Below are positions 1-5,868 of a DNA stretch of 6,631 nucleotides, in pieces. The position numbers were made by a program, and so were the translations under genes. Position 1 is the stretch's first letter, and each line of letters begins with the position of its first letter. The notes under the pieces are model-generated. The model did not search any database, was not told the DNA's origin, and saw only the letters and a program-made list of their open reading frames with translations. Source of the DNA: Chromatiales bacterium. Lineage in GTDB: Bacteria; Pseudomonadota; Gammaproteobacteria; CAMYNG01. The stretch lies in assembly GCA_026990045.1 (NCBI GenBank), contig JALSIK010000021.1, forward strand, positions 1 to 6,631, given 5' to 3'.

Positions 1-1
1 G

Positions 2-598
2 CACTCGGTGCCGGTGCTGGAGCACCCGGAGGGTGGGAACGTGGCCATCTGGCTGAGTCCTGGGGACTATGGACCGTTTCACGAGGTGACGCCGGTGATG
101 CAGACGGCGCGGGACTGGTCGTTCTGGGTGTGGTACATGGACCGCAACCGGCCGCTGCCGCCCGGGAGTGCGCTGGATGCGTACCGGGAGCGGGACGTGG
201 CGCGGTTGCGCGAGGAGGGTCTGCGGGGTCCGTTCGGGGGCGTGGGGACGGCGTTGACGGTGCGGCGGCCGGTGGTGGACGGTGGGGGTTCGGAGCGGAT
301 CCTGGAGTTGTGGGGCAACGTGCTGGAGCGGTACCCGGAGGTGGAATGGGCGTCGTACTCGGGGGTGGTGTACGACGTGGAGGGGTATGGCGAGGGTTAC
401 GAGGTGCACGTGAAGCCGCGGGAGGGGATGGTGGAGGAGCTTGCGCGTCGCGAGCGGCAGTTGATGGTGGAGCTTTTGAGCATGGCGGCGAAGCACGGTG
501 CGGGTCACCGTGCGATCCAGCTGGTGGTGACGGAGCACCCGCGCGGTCGGGTGTTCTACCCGCGGCTGGAGGGGGAGGCACGGCGATCCGGCCCGTAG
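2..598 (+). CDS. Hypothetical protein, 5' end outside the window
   Basis: I do not recognise the family. The frame is open from the left edge; the first visible candidate start is GTG at 8, giving 196 residues, but the frame continues upstream (codons CAC TCG) and too little sequence is visible to find a ribosome binding site, so the gene is probably partial. It ends with TAG at 596-598. The protein has no membrane segment or obvious signal peptide. It contains an aromatic stretch (WSFWVWYMDRN, about residues 37-47), a segment rich in Trp, Tyr and acidic residues (about 101-135), a charged likely helix (EELARRERQLMVELLSMAAKHG, about 143-164) and a final strand-like IQLVVTEHPRGRVFYPRL. Codon choice leans to GCG, CGG, GGG, TTG and GGT, while argS and priA prefer GCC, CGC and CTG, which suggests a different history. 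It converges on ftsN and occupies the place where hslV would be expected. Coding status is reasonably likely; function is unknown. Confidence 0.6.
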   Translation, partial: HSVPVLEHPEGGNVAIWLSPGDYGPFHEVTPVMQTARDWSFWVWYMDRNRPLPPGSALDAYRERDVARLREEGLRGPFGGVGTALTVRRPVVDGGGSERILELWGNVLERYPEVEWASYSGVVYDVEGYGEGYEVHVKPREGMVEELARRERQLMVELLSMAAKHGAGHRAIQLVVTEHPRGRVFYPRLEGEARRSGP

Positions 599-600
599 TT

Positions 601-633
601 CTCTGTCTTCTGTCCTCCGTCTTCCGTCCTCTG
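601..633 (+). repeat. Degenerate heptanucleotide tandem repeat, YTCYGTC
   Basis: Four heptamers follow in exact register: CTCTGTC (601-607), TTCTGTC (608-614), CTCCGTC (615-621) and TTCCGTC (622-628), followed by a partial CTCTG. Only the pyrimidines at positions 1 and 4 vary. The array starts two bases after the stop codon of the preceding gene. It resembles the short tandemly repeated heptamers described in cyanobacteria and other bacteria; membership of a named family is inference. It forms no hairpin. Confidence 0.85.
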
Positions 634-636
634 AAC

Positions 637-665
637 GTAGGGCGGCACCGCGCAGCGATGCCGCC
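637..665 (+). repeat. REP-like hairpin A (5' GTAG type)
   Basis: GTAG at 637-640 is followed by an imperfect hairpin. GGCGGCA (641-647) pairs with TGCCGCC (659-665); after one C/A mismatch, CGC (649-651) pairs with GCG (655-657) around a GCA triloop (652-654). The stem has 11 positions and the whole element 29 bases, the same as the element on the opposite strand at 756-784. A GTAG tetranucleotide before a GC-rich imperfect hairpin is the classical layout of REP elements mobilised by REP-associated tyrosine transposases (RAYTs); no such transposase is in the window. Confidence 0.65.
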
Positions 666-730
666 GGTGCCGGTGGTTGTGGGTGCCGGCGTTGGTGGAG
701 CTGGCGCATTGGGATGTGGCAGGGTGTGAC

Positions 731-747
731 GGCGCGGCCATCGCGCC
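731..747. other. Small GC-rich hairpin in the convergent intergenic region
   Basis: GGCGCG (731-736) and CGCGCC (742-747) form a perfect 6-bp stem around a 5-base loop, GCCAT. It lies between the two REP-like hairpins. There is no T-tract on either strand, so it is not a canonical intrinsic terminator, though it could help to block transcripts in this convergent gap. The surrounding sequence, 666-755, shows no other gene or recognisable site. Confidence 0.4.
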
Positions 748-755
748 TTCGTGCC

Positions 756-784
756 GGTGCGTTCGCGGTGCGAACGCACCCTAC
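756..784 (-). repeat. REP-like hairpin B; overlaps the ftsN stop, possible transcript end
   Basis: On the minus strand this begins GTAG (784-781), followed by a perfect 11-bp stem: GGTGCGTTCGC pairs with GCGAACGCACC around an ACC triloop (767-769). The total is 29 bases, matching element A in tetranucleotide, stem length, loop length and overall size, although the stem sequences differ. The TAG inside GTAG is the stop codon of the ftsN-like gene. A hairpin directly after a stop could protect the mRNA 3' end or act as a weak terminator; no U-run follows it. Elements A and B have GTAG at their outer ends, the arrangement of a REP doublet (BIME/REPIN-like). Confidence 0.7.
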
Positions 785-1368
785 TTGAGCTTGAGGACGA
801 TGGGCTGGATGCCCTGCTTCTGGAGGCGGGCGCGGGCCTGGTCCAGCTTGCGCAGGCTGTCGAAGGGGCCCACCCGCACCTGGTGCCAGGTGCCGCGGCC
901 CTCGATGGTGACCTTCTGGATGCGGGCGGTGAGCCCCAGCAGGGCGACGGTGGCCTTGAGCCGGTCGGCCTTGGCGTAGTCGCGGAACGAGCCGGCCTGG
1001 AGCATGTAGCGCACTTTCTGCCGCGGCGCGGGCCGCTTGCGCTCTTCCTCCAGCTCGGCATCGGAGACGGTGACCTCGAGCTGGGGCAGCACCACGTAGA
1101 AATCCAGTTCCGGTTCCTGTTCCGCCGCCCGTTTCGCCGCGGCGGTCTTCTCCCGGGCCTTGCGGGTCACGTCTTCCGCCGCCCGCCGCGCCTTCTGCTC
1201 CAGCGACCGCTTCATTTCCGCCAGGCTGGGGGTGGGGGGCTCGGGCTGCTTGTCCAGCCACACCAGGAAGGCGACGAACAGCCCCACCGCGAGCCCGCCC
1301 AGGCCCCACAGCCAGCCGGGCAGGGGCTTGTGGCGGGAAGAGCCGTTGCGGGCGTAGTCGCGGGGCAT
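781..1368 (-). CDS. ftsN: SPOR-domain cell division protein, FtsN-like
   Basis: The protein has 195 residues and a bitopic inner-membrane layout. A short basic cytoplasmic tail begins MPRDYARNG; the RDY motif resembles the FtsN tail that contacts FtsA. One membrane segment follows (about 18-38, starting PGWLWGLGG), then a charged, probably helical periplasmic stretch (47-85), a conserved-looking LDFYVVLPQLEV segment (88-99), and a C-terminal SPOR domain (about 118-195) starting YMLQAGSF, which in this family binds denuded peptidoglycan at the septum. FtsN triggers septal wall synthesis by the divisome. The frame could start further upstream at 1476, but that would overlap argS and add a non-homologous leader, so ATG at 1366-1368 is chosen. 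The gap to argS is 19 bases with no good Shine-Dalgarno, suggesting cotranscription and perhaps translational coupling. The position directly after argS is the usual place of ftsN-like genes in gammaproteobacteria. A different SPOR protein cannot be fully excluded. Confidence 0.85.
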   Translation of the reverse strand: MPRDYARNGSSRHKPLPGWLWGLGGLAVGLFVAFLVWLDKQPEPPTPSLAEMKRSLEQKARRAAEDVTRKAREKTAAAKRAAEQEPELDFYVVLPQLEVTVSDAELEEERKRPAPRQKVRYMLQAGSFRDYAKADRLKATVALLGLTARIQKVTIEGRGTWHQVRVGPFDSLRKLDQARARLQKQGIQPIVLKLK

Positions 1369-1387
1369 GACGGGAGATTGTACCCCG

Positions 1388-3142
1388 TTACATGCGCTCG
1401 GGGGCCGAGACCCCCAGCAGTTCGAGGCCGTTGGCCAGCACCTGGCGCGTGGCGTCGATGAGGGCCAGGCGCGCATCGCGCAGGGCGTCGTCGTCCACGA
1501 TGAAGGTGTGGGCGTTGTAATAGGTATGGAAGGCGGTGGCCAGCTCGCGCAGGTACTGGGCGAGCTGGTGCGGCTCGTGCTGCAGGGCGGCCGACTCCAC
1601 CACCTCGGGGAAGCGGGACAGCTCCCGCAGCAGCTCGGTCTCGTGGGACTCGGTGAGCCGGTCCAGCGCCGCCAGGCCGCGGTCGCGATGGTGGGCCAGG
1701 CCCTTTTCCTCGAGCTGCCGGAACACCGAGCACACCCGGGCGTGGGCGTACTGGACGTAGTACACCGGGTTGTCGTTGCTCTGCTTGCGCGCCAGGTCGA
1801 GGTCGAAGTCCAGGTGCTGCTCGCAGCGGCGCATGACGTAGAAGAAGCGCGCGGCGTCGGTGCCCACCTCCTTGCGCAGCTGGCGCAGGGTGACGAACTC
1901 GCCGGAGCGGGTGGACATCTGCACCTTCTGCCCGCCGCGGTAGAGCACGGCGAACTGTACCAGCAGCACGTCGAGGCGGCCGGGATCGTCGCCCAGGGCC
2001 TCGAGCGCGGCCTTGACCCGCGGCACGTAGCCGTGATGGTCGGCGCCCCACACGTCGATGATCCGCTCGAAGCCGCGCTCCAGCTTGTTCATGTGGTAGG
2101 CGATGTCGGAAGCGAAGTAGGTGGTCTGGCCGTTCTCCCGCACCAGCACCCGGTCCTTCTCGTCGCCGAAATCGGAGGAGCGGAACCAGATGGCGCCGTC
2201 CTTCTCGTAGGTGTGCCCGCTCTTCTGCAGCCGCTCGATGGCCTTGAGCACCGCGCCGCTGTCCACCAGGGCGCGTTCCGAGAACCACTCGTCGTAGATG
2301 ACCCCGAACTGCTCCAGGTCCTCGCGGATGTCGTCGAGGATGTAGTTGAGCGCCACGTCGAACACCAGCCGGTACTGGTCGTCCCGCAGCAGGGTGCGGG
2401 CGCGGTGGATGAGGGCGTCGATGTGCGCCTCCTTGTCGCCCGCGGGGGCGTCCGGCGGCAGGTTGCGGGCCACCTCGTCCCAGGGCTTGCGCATGGCCTC
2501 GCCGTTCTCGCGGTGCAGGGCGGCGGCGATGTCCCACACGTAGTCGCCCTGGTAGCCGTTTTCCGGGAACGCCACCTCCTCGCCGCACAGCTCCAGGTAG
2601 CGCAGCCAGACGCTGGTGGCGAGGATGTCCATCTGCCGCCCGGCGTCGTTGACGTAGTACTCGCGGTGGACCTCGTAGCCCACGGCCGAGAGCAGGTCGG
2701 CCACGGCGGCGCCGTAGGCCGCGCCGCGGCCGTGGCCCACGTGCAGGGGGCCGGTGGGATTGGCCGAGACGAATTCCACCTGGACCCGGCGCCCGCCGCC
2801 CAGCTCCGAGCGGCCGTAACGACGGCCCGCTTCCAGCACCTCGCGCACCACGGCCTGGAAGGCGGCGGGGGCGAGGAAGAAATTGAGAAAACCGGGCCCG
2901 GCCACTTCCACCCTGGCCACCTCGGGGGCCGCGGGCAGGGCCGCGGCCAGGGCCTCGGCCAGCTCCCGCGGCTTGCGCCCGGCCGCCTTGGCCAGCGCCA
3001 GGGCGAGATTGGTGGCGAAGTCGCCGTGGGCGGGGTCGCGGGTGCGCTCCACCGGGATGGTGCCGGGCACCCGGGGCACCACGCCGTCGCGGTGCAGTGT
3101 GTCCAGGGCCTCGCGCAGGAGGATCTTCAGGCGGGATTTCAT
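1388..3142 (-). CDS. argS: Arginine-tRNA ligase (arginyl-tRNA synthetase)
   Basis: This is a cytoplasmic class Ia aminoacyl-tRNA synthetase of 584 residues, a normal length, which charges tRNA-Arg with arginine using ATP. The N-terminal tRNA-binding domain (about 1-95) includes DPAHGDFATNLAL. The catalytic signature follows at about 124-139 (VSANPTGPLHVGHGRG), with HVGH at 134-137 as the HIGH motif. The second ATP-binding motif is the degenerate QMSTR (408-412) rather than KMSK; loss of the canonical second lysine is common in ArgRS. SDIAYHMNKLERG and DVWGADHHGYVPR (about 345-375) are further family blocks. The C-terminal anticodon-binding DALR domain starts near 461 (YYVQYAHARVCSV), and the protein ends ...GVSAPERM. 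The start at 3140-3142 fits the family N-terminus, though no strong Shine-Dalgarno precedes it. A TATAAT box about 73 bases upstream gives it a likely own promoter. All expected motifs are intact. Confidence 0.98.
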   Translation of the reverse strand: MKSRLKILLREALDTLHRDGVVPRVPGTIPVERTRDPAHGDFATNLALALAKAAGRKPRELAEALAAALPAAPEVARVEVAGPGFLNFFLAPAAFQAVVREVLEAGRRYGRSELGGGRRVQVEFVSANPTGPLHVGHGRGAAYGAAVADLLSAVGYEVHREYYVNDAGRQMDILATSVWLRYLELCGEEVAFPENGYQGDYVWDIAAALHRENGEAMRKPWDEVARNLPPDAPAGDKEAHIDALIHRARTLLRDDQYRLVFDVALNYILDDIREDLEQFGVIYDEWFSERALVDSGAVLKAIERLQKSGHTYEKDGAIWFRSSDFGDEKDRVLVRENGQTTYFASDIAYHMNKLERGFERIIDVWGADHHGYVPRVKAALEALGDDPGRLDVLLVQFAVLYRGGQKVQMSTRSGEFVTLRQLRKEVGTDAARFFYVMRRCEQHLDFDLDLARKQSNDNPVYYVQYAHARVCSVFRQLEEKGLAHHRDRGLAALDRLTESHETELLRELSRFPEVVESAALQHEPHQLAQYLRELATAFHTYYNAHTFIVDDDALRDARLALIDATRQVLANGLELLGVSAPERM

Positions 3143-3182
3143 GCCGGCGGCCGTGCGGGATTGGTCTGGTTATTGATTTCAG

Positions 3183-3206
3183 GATCCGGCGGCCGGGCCG
3201 CGGATC
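3183..3206 (-). other. Quasi-palindrome at the predicted 5' end of the argS transcript
   Basis: On the plus strand GATCCGGCGGCC (3183-3194) and GGCCGCGGATC (3196-3206) are inverted repeats that match except for one extra G. A transcript started from the TATAAT box just upstream would begin near 3208 and fold into this GC-rich hairpin within its first few bases. Such a 5' hairpin could stabilise the mRNA or slow promoter escape. That role is inference; the dyad itself is visible. Confidence 0.5.
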
Positions 3207-3214
3207 GCCGGCGC

Positions 3215-3220
3215 ATTATA
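3215..3220 (-). promoter_or_regulatory. Predicted -10 box for argS (and ftsN)
   Basis: The minus strand reads a perfect TATAAT here, in an otherwise very GC-rich intergenic region of 189 bases. The -35 is weak: CTGGTA at a 17-base spacing matches TTGACA at three of six positions, and there is no TG extension. The expected transcript start is near 3208, giving an untranslated leader of about 66 bases. It would drive argS and probably ftsN separately from priA. Confidence 0.55.
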
Positions 3221-3284
3221 AACGGAAAGGGCCCCGGTACCAGGTGGCGGCTGCCGGGAAACGGTTGGCTGCTGTCAGTCCGTG

Positions 3285-3333
3285 CCCGTCGCCCGACCTC
3301 CCAGCCCCCAGCCCCCAGCACCCAGCACCCCCT
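3285..3333. repeat. Degenerate heptamer array, G-rich on the mRNA strand, at the priA stop
   Basis: The plus strand reads TCCCAGC (3299-3305), CCCCAGC (3306-3312), CCCCAGC (3313-3319), ACCCAGC (3320-3326), then ACCCCCT running into the priA stop codon. More degenerate units (CCCGTCG, CCCGACC) extend it to about 3285. On the minus strand, which is the mRNA strand of priA, this gives G-runs of three to five separated by TGCT or CT, so it meets the usual G-quadruplex pattern. The same 7-base period appears after the plus-strand gene at 601-633. It is not a U-tract terminator. Confidence 0.8.
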
Positions 3334-5530
3334 AAAACATCTCCTGCGGGTCCACGTCCACGGACCAGCGCACGCGGCGGGCGGCGGGGTCGGCCTCCAG
3401 CGCCGGGAGCAGCACGTCCAGCAGGCGCTGCAGCGGCCCGCGCCGTGACGACTGCAGCAGGAGCTGGGCCCGCCAGCGCCCGGCGCGGCGCTCCATGGGG
3501 GCCGGCACCGGCCCCATGACCGTGACCTCAGGCCCGCCCCGGCCGGCCAGCGCCGCGGCCCGGGCCAGGAACGCCGCCGGCGCCTCGCGCGCGGCGGCCT
3601 CGGCCCGCAGCAGCACCATGTGGGCATAGGGCGGCAGGGCGGCGGCGCGCCGCTCGGCCATGAGCCGGCGGGCGAAGGCATCGTAGCCCTCGGTGATGAG
3701 GGCCTGCAGCAGGGGATGGTCGGGGTGATGGGTCTGGATGAGCACCTCGCCCGGGTGCTCGCCGCGGCCGGCACGGCCCGCCACCTGGAGGATGAGCTGG
3801 GCCATGCGCTCGGGGCCCCGGAAGTCGGCGCTGAACAGGCCCTGGTCGGCGTCCACCACCCCCACCAGGGTCACGTTGGGAAAGTGATGGCCCTTGGCCA
3901 GCATCTGGGTCCCCAGCAGGATCTGGCCGCGGCCGGCGCGCGCGCGTTCCAGCGCCGCCTCCAGCGCGCCGCGGCGGCGGGTGCTGTCGCGGTCGATGCG
4001 CACCACCTCGTGGCCGGGGAACAACGCCGCCAGCTGCTCCTCGATGCGCTGGGTGCCGGCGCCCAGGGCCAGCAGCTCGCCGGCGCCGCAGGCCGGGCAG
4101 GCGGCGGGGGCGGGCCGATCGGTGCCGCAGTGGTGACAGCGCAGGCGGGCCTCCGCCCGGTGCAGGGTGAGGTGGGTGTCGCAGCGGGGGCAGTCGGCCT
4201 GCCAGCCGCAGGCGTGGCACATGAGCACCGGGGCGAAGCCGCGCCGGTTGAGGAACAGCAGCACCTGGCGGCCCGCGGCCAGGTGGCGCGCCGCCGCTTG
4301 GCGCAGGCGCGGGGCCAGGTGGGCGTCCAGCGGCTGGTTGCGCAGGTCCACCAGCTCCAGCCGGGGCGGGCGCGCGGCGCCGGCGCGCTCCGGCAGTTCC
4401 AGCAGCCGCGCCCGGCCCTGCTCCGCCAGCGCCAGCAGCTCCAGGGAAGGCGTGCCCGAGCCCAGCACCACGGGAATATCGGCGCGGGCCGCGCGCAGGA
4501 TGGCCAGGTCCCGCGCCGAGTAGCGGAAGCCCTCCTGTTGCTTGAGGGCGGGATCGTGCTCCTCGTCCACCACCACCAGGCCGGGGCGGGCCAGGGGCGT
4601 GAACACCGCCGAGCGGGTGCCGATGACCACGGGCAGCCGCCCCTCGGCCGCGGCCAGCCACGCGGCCAGCCGCTCCCCCTCGGCCAGCCCCGAGTGGAGC
4701 ACGCCCACCGCCGCGCCCAGGCGGCGGCGGAAGCGGTCCACGAGCTGCGGGGTGAGCCCGATCTCGGGCACCAGCACCAGGGCCTGGCGGCCGGTGGCCA
4801 GCACCGCCTGCACCAGGTGCAGGTAGACCTCGGTCTTGCCGGAGCCGGTGACCCCGTGCAGGAGGAAGGTCCCGTGGCGGTCCAGTGCGCCGCGCACCGC
4901 TTCCACCGCCGCGGCCTGGGCGGCGTTGAGCGCCGGGCCGGGCTCGGTCGGGCCGACGGGTTCCGGGGCCGCCGGACCCGCTCGCTCCACCAGGCCCTTT
5001 CCTTCGAGCCGGGCCAGCGCGTCGCGCCAGCGCGCGCGGGCGCCGTCCTCCTCCGCCAGGGCGGTGGCGGTCAGCGGCCGGGCGGCCTCCCGCAGGCGCG
5101 CCAGCACGGCGGCCTGGCGCGGGGCCCGGGCGGCCAGCGCCGCGGGGTCGGCCCCGCGCCCGGCGGCGGTGAGACGCCAGGCGGGCTCGCCCGGCGCGGC
5201 GGCCTGGCGCCCGCCCCGCAGCAGGCCGGGAATGGCGTGCTGGAATGCCTCCCCCGGCGGATGGCGGTAATAGCGCGCCGCCCACGACACCAGGGCCGCG
5301 GTGTCTTCCGGCAGCAGGGGCCGTTGGTCCAGCACCCGGGTCACGGGCTTCAGGCGCGCCGTGTCCACGCCGGGCTCCACGCCCGCTTCCACCACCACCC
5401 CCACCGCCCGCCCGCGGCCGAAGGGAACCTGCACCCGCACGCCCGCCGGCGTGTCCGCCGGGGCCAGGTAGTCGAACAGGCGGCGCACGGGAACCGGCAC
5501 CGCCACCCGCACCACCTGCTCACCGTTCAT
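3332..5530 (-). CDS. priA: Primosomal protein N' (replication restart helicase PriA)
   Basis: PriA is the superfamily 2 DNA helicase that recognises stalled replication forks and starts reloading of DnaB. The product has 732 residues, the same length as the E. coli protein. The N-terminal 3'-DNA-binding domain (about 1-105) contains VPVRRLFDYLAP and VQVPFGRGRAVGVVV, followed by a winged-helix region. Helicase motifs are intact: Walker A GVTGSGKT (226-233), DEEH box (322-325), GSGTPS (357-362) and motif VI QVAGRAGR (582-589). Eight cysteines for the two structural zincs are all present (438, 441, 447, 450, 465, 468, 478, 481). The C-terminus ends in the typical WSVDVDPQEMF. The frame is open to 5674, but those 48 extra residues are translated from the DnaA-box intergenic region and do not resemble PriA; ATG at 5528-5530 fits the family. 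No clear Shine-Dalgarno is visible. argS follows after 189 bases. Confidence 0.98.
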   Translation of the reverse strand: MNGEQVVRVAVPVPVRRLFDYLAPADTPAGVRVQVPFGRGRAVGVVVEAGVEPGVDTARLKPVTRVLDQRPLLPEDTAALVSWAARYYRHPPGEAFQHAIPGLLRGGRQAAAPGEPAWRLTAAGRGADPAALAARAPRQAAVLARLREAARPLTATALAEEDGARARWRDALARLEGKGLVERAGPAAPEPVGPTEPGPALNAAQAAAVEAVRGALDRHGTFLLHGVTGSGKTEVYLHLVQAVLATGRQALVLVPEIGLTPQLVDRFRRRLGAAVGVLHSGLAEGERLAAWLAAAEGRLPVVIGTRSAVFTPLARPGLVVVDEEHDPALKQQEGFRYSARDLAILRAARADIPVVLGSGTPSLELLALAEQGRARLLELPERAGAARPPRLELVDLRNQPLDAHLAPRLRQAAARHLAAGRQVLLFLNRRGFAPVLMCHACGWQADCPRCDTHLTLHRAEARLRCHHCGTDRPAPAACPACGAGELLALGAGTQRIEEQLAALFPGHEVVRIDRDSTRRRGALEAALERARAGRGQILLGTQMLAKGHHFPNVTLVGVVDADQGLFSADFRGPERMAQLILQVAGRAGRGEHPGEVLIQTHHPDHPLLQALITEGYDAFARRLMAERRAAALPPYAHMVLLRAEAAAREAPAAFLARAAALAGRGGPEVTVMGPVPAPMERRAGRWRAQLLLQSSRRGPLQRLLDVLLPALEADPAARRVRWSVDVDPQEMF

Positions 5531-5555
5531 GGCGAAAACGAAGCGCCAGTTGCGG

Positions 5556-5567
5556 GAAAAATTTTTC
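5556..5567. other. AT palindrome GAAAAATTTTTC in the priA leader
   Basis: A perfect 12-base palindrome with an A5T5 core lies 26 bases upstream of the priA start, flanked by GC-rich sequence. A5T5 tracts bend DNA and may bind nucleoid proteins or a regulator. In RNA it could form only a weak hairpin. No function can be assigned. Confidence 0.45.
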
Positions 5568-5614
5568 GCGCCGGCTGAAGAAACCCGTCTAAGTGATTGT
5601 CGGTAATCGGCTTC

Positions 5615-5642
5615 ATTCTTTATCCACAGATCCTGTGGACAA
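5615..5642 (-). promoter_or_regulatory. Weak candidate promoter for priA overlapping DnaA boxes
   Basis: On the minus strand TTGTCC (5642-5637, four of six matches to TTGACA) is followed after 16 bases by AAGAAT (5620-5615, four of six to TATAAT), leaving a leader of about 78 bases before priA. Both elements overlap the inverted DnaA boxes at 5620-5642. The match is weak and another promoter in the AT-rich stretch is equally possible, for example TATATT on the minus strand at 5728-5723. Confidence 0.25.
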
Positions 5643-5654
5643 CTTTGTGGATGG
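5620..5654. promoter_or_regulatory. Cluster of three DnaA boxes
   Basis: TTATCCACA (5620-5628) is a perfect consensus DnaA box on the plus strand. TGTGGACAA (5634-5642) and TGTGGATGG (5646-5654) are minus-strand boxes with one and two mismatches. The first two form an inverted pair, TCCACAG-ATC-CTGTGGA (5623-5639), with a GATC in the centre; boxes two and three are direct repeats 12 bases apart. Just beyond, GATTG-GGG-CAATC (5654-5666) is another small dyad. Such clusters occur in origins, in DnaA-regulated promoters and in DnaA-titrating loci. Confidence 0.75.
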
Positions 5655-5697
5655 ATTGGGGCAATCGCGCCCAAGTGCGCATCACCATTGCCCGCTT

Positions 5698-5719
5698 AAC
5701 AAAATGGTCATATTTTGTT
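5698..5719. other. AT-rich inverted repeat AACAAAAT / ATTTTGTT
   Basis: A perfect 8-base inverted repeat (5698-5705 and 5712-5719) surrounds GGTCAT. It lies in the AT-rich core of the region upstream of priA (about 5697-5765), which contrasts with the GC-rich rest of the window. It could be an operator or part of a DNA-unwinding element; as an RNA hairpin it would be weak. Confidence 0.45.
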
Positions 5720-5736
5720 CTCAATATAAAAATCCC

Positions 5737-5761
5737 AATAAACAATGACTTGTCGTTTATT
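5737..5761. other. AT-rich dyad AATAAAC / GTTTATT
   Basis: Seven bases, AATAAAC (5737-5743), are inverted at GTTTATT (5755-5761). The 11-base centre keeps partial symmetry about position 5749, so this is a 25-base imperfect dyad. Its length fits a dimeric repressor site, but I recognise no known operator. It is the second inverted repeat of the AT-rich core. Confidence 0.4.
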
Positions 5762-5822
5762 CTGAAACTCTGATGAACTCTTCTGCTGCCAGGCCCGCTC
5801 CATCGCCGCATTCCCGCCGGCC

Positions 5823-5831
5823 TGTGCATAA
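5823..5831 (-). promoter_or_regulatory. Possible outlying DnaA box
   Basis: TGTGCATAA is the reverse complement of TTATGCACA, one mismatch from the TTATCCACA consensus, and is followed directly by GATC (5832-5835). It lies about 170 bases from the DnaA-box cluster, on the far side of the AT-rich core. A single such site can occur by chance; its value comes from the cluster nearby. Confidence 0.35.
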
Positions 5832-5868
5832 GATCGGCCCCGAGGCTTGCCAGCCCGTTTTCGATGTG

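Noticed and set aside
601..633. CRISPR array
   Set aside because: Units are 7 bases with no spacers; it is a simple tandem repeat.
756..780. Classical rho-independent terminator for ftsN
   Set aside because: The stem is strong but no U-run follows on the minus strand; the GTAG prefix and match to the element at 637-665 make a REP-like element the better call.
1369..1476. Extended ftsN start at 1476
   Set aside because: It would overlap the argS coding end by about 90 bases and add a leader unlike FtsN; MPRDY at 1368 matches the FtsN cytoplasmic tail.
1367..3448. Long plus-strand open frame (693 codons) opposite argS
   Set aside because: It is the antisense shadow of argS in GC-rich DNA; its translation is rich in His, Gln, Val and Gly with no domain, and it runs through the argS promoter and the heptamer array.
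3620..5578. Long plus-strand open frame (652 codons) opposite priA
   Set aside because: Antisense shadow of the confidently identified priA; low-complexity Arg/Gly/Ala/Gln/His composition and no recognisable motif.
5531..5674. Extended priA start at 5674
   Set aside because: The extra 48 residues are translated from the DnaA-box region and do not resemble the PriA N-terminus; starting at 5530 gives exactly 732 residues with the family's usual beginning.
5620..5829. Minus-strand open frame of 69 codons in the region upstream of priA
   Set aside because: It spans DnaA boxes and inverted repeats, has no ribosome binding site and no coding-like composition or homology that I recognise.
5600..5868. 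Calling this region the chromosomal origin oriC outright
   Set aside because: Only one box is perfect, no dnaA, dnaN or mnmG is present, and no GC-skew information is available; it is kept as a candidate only.
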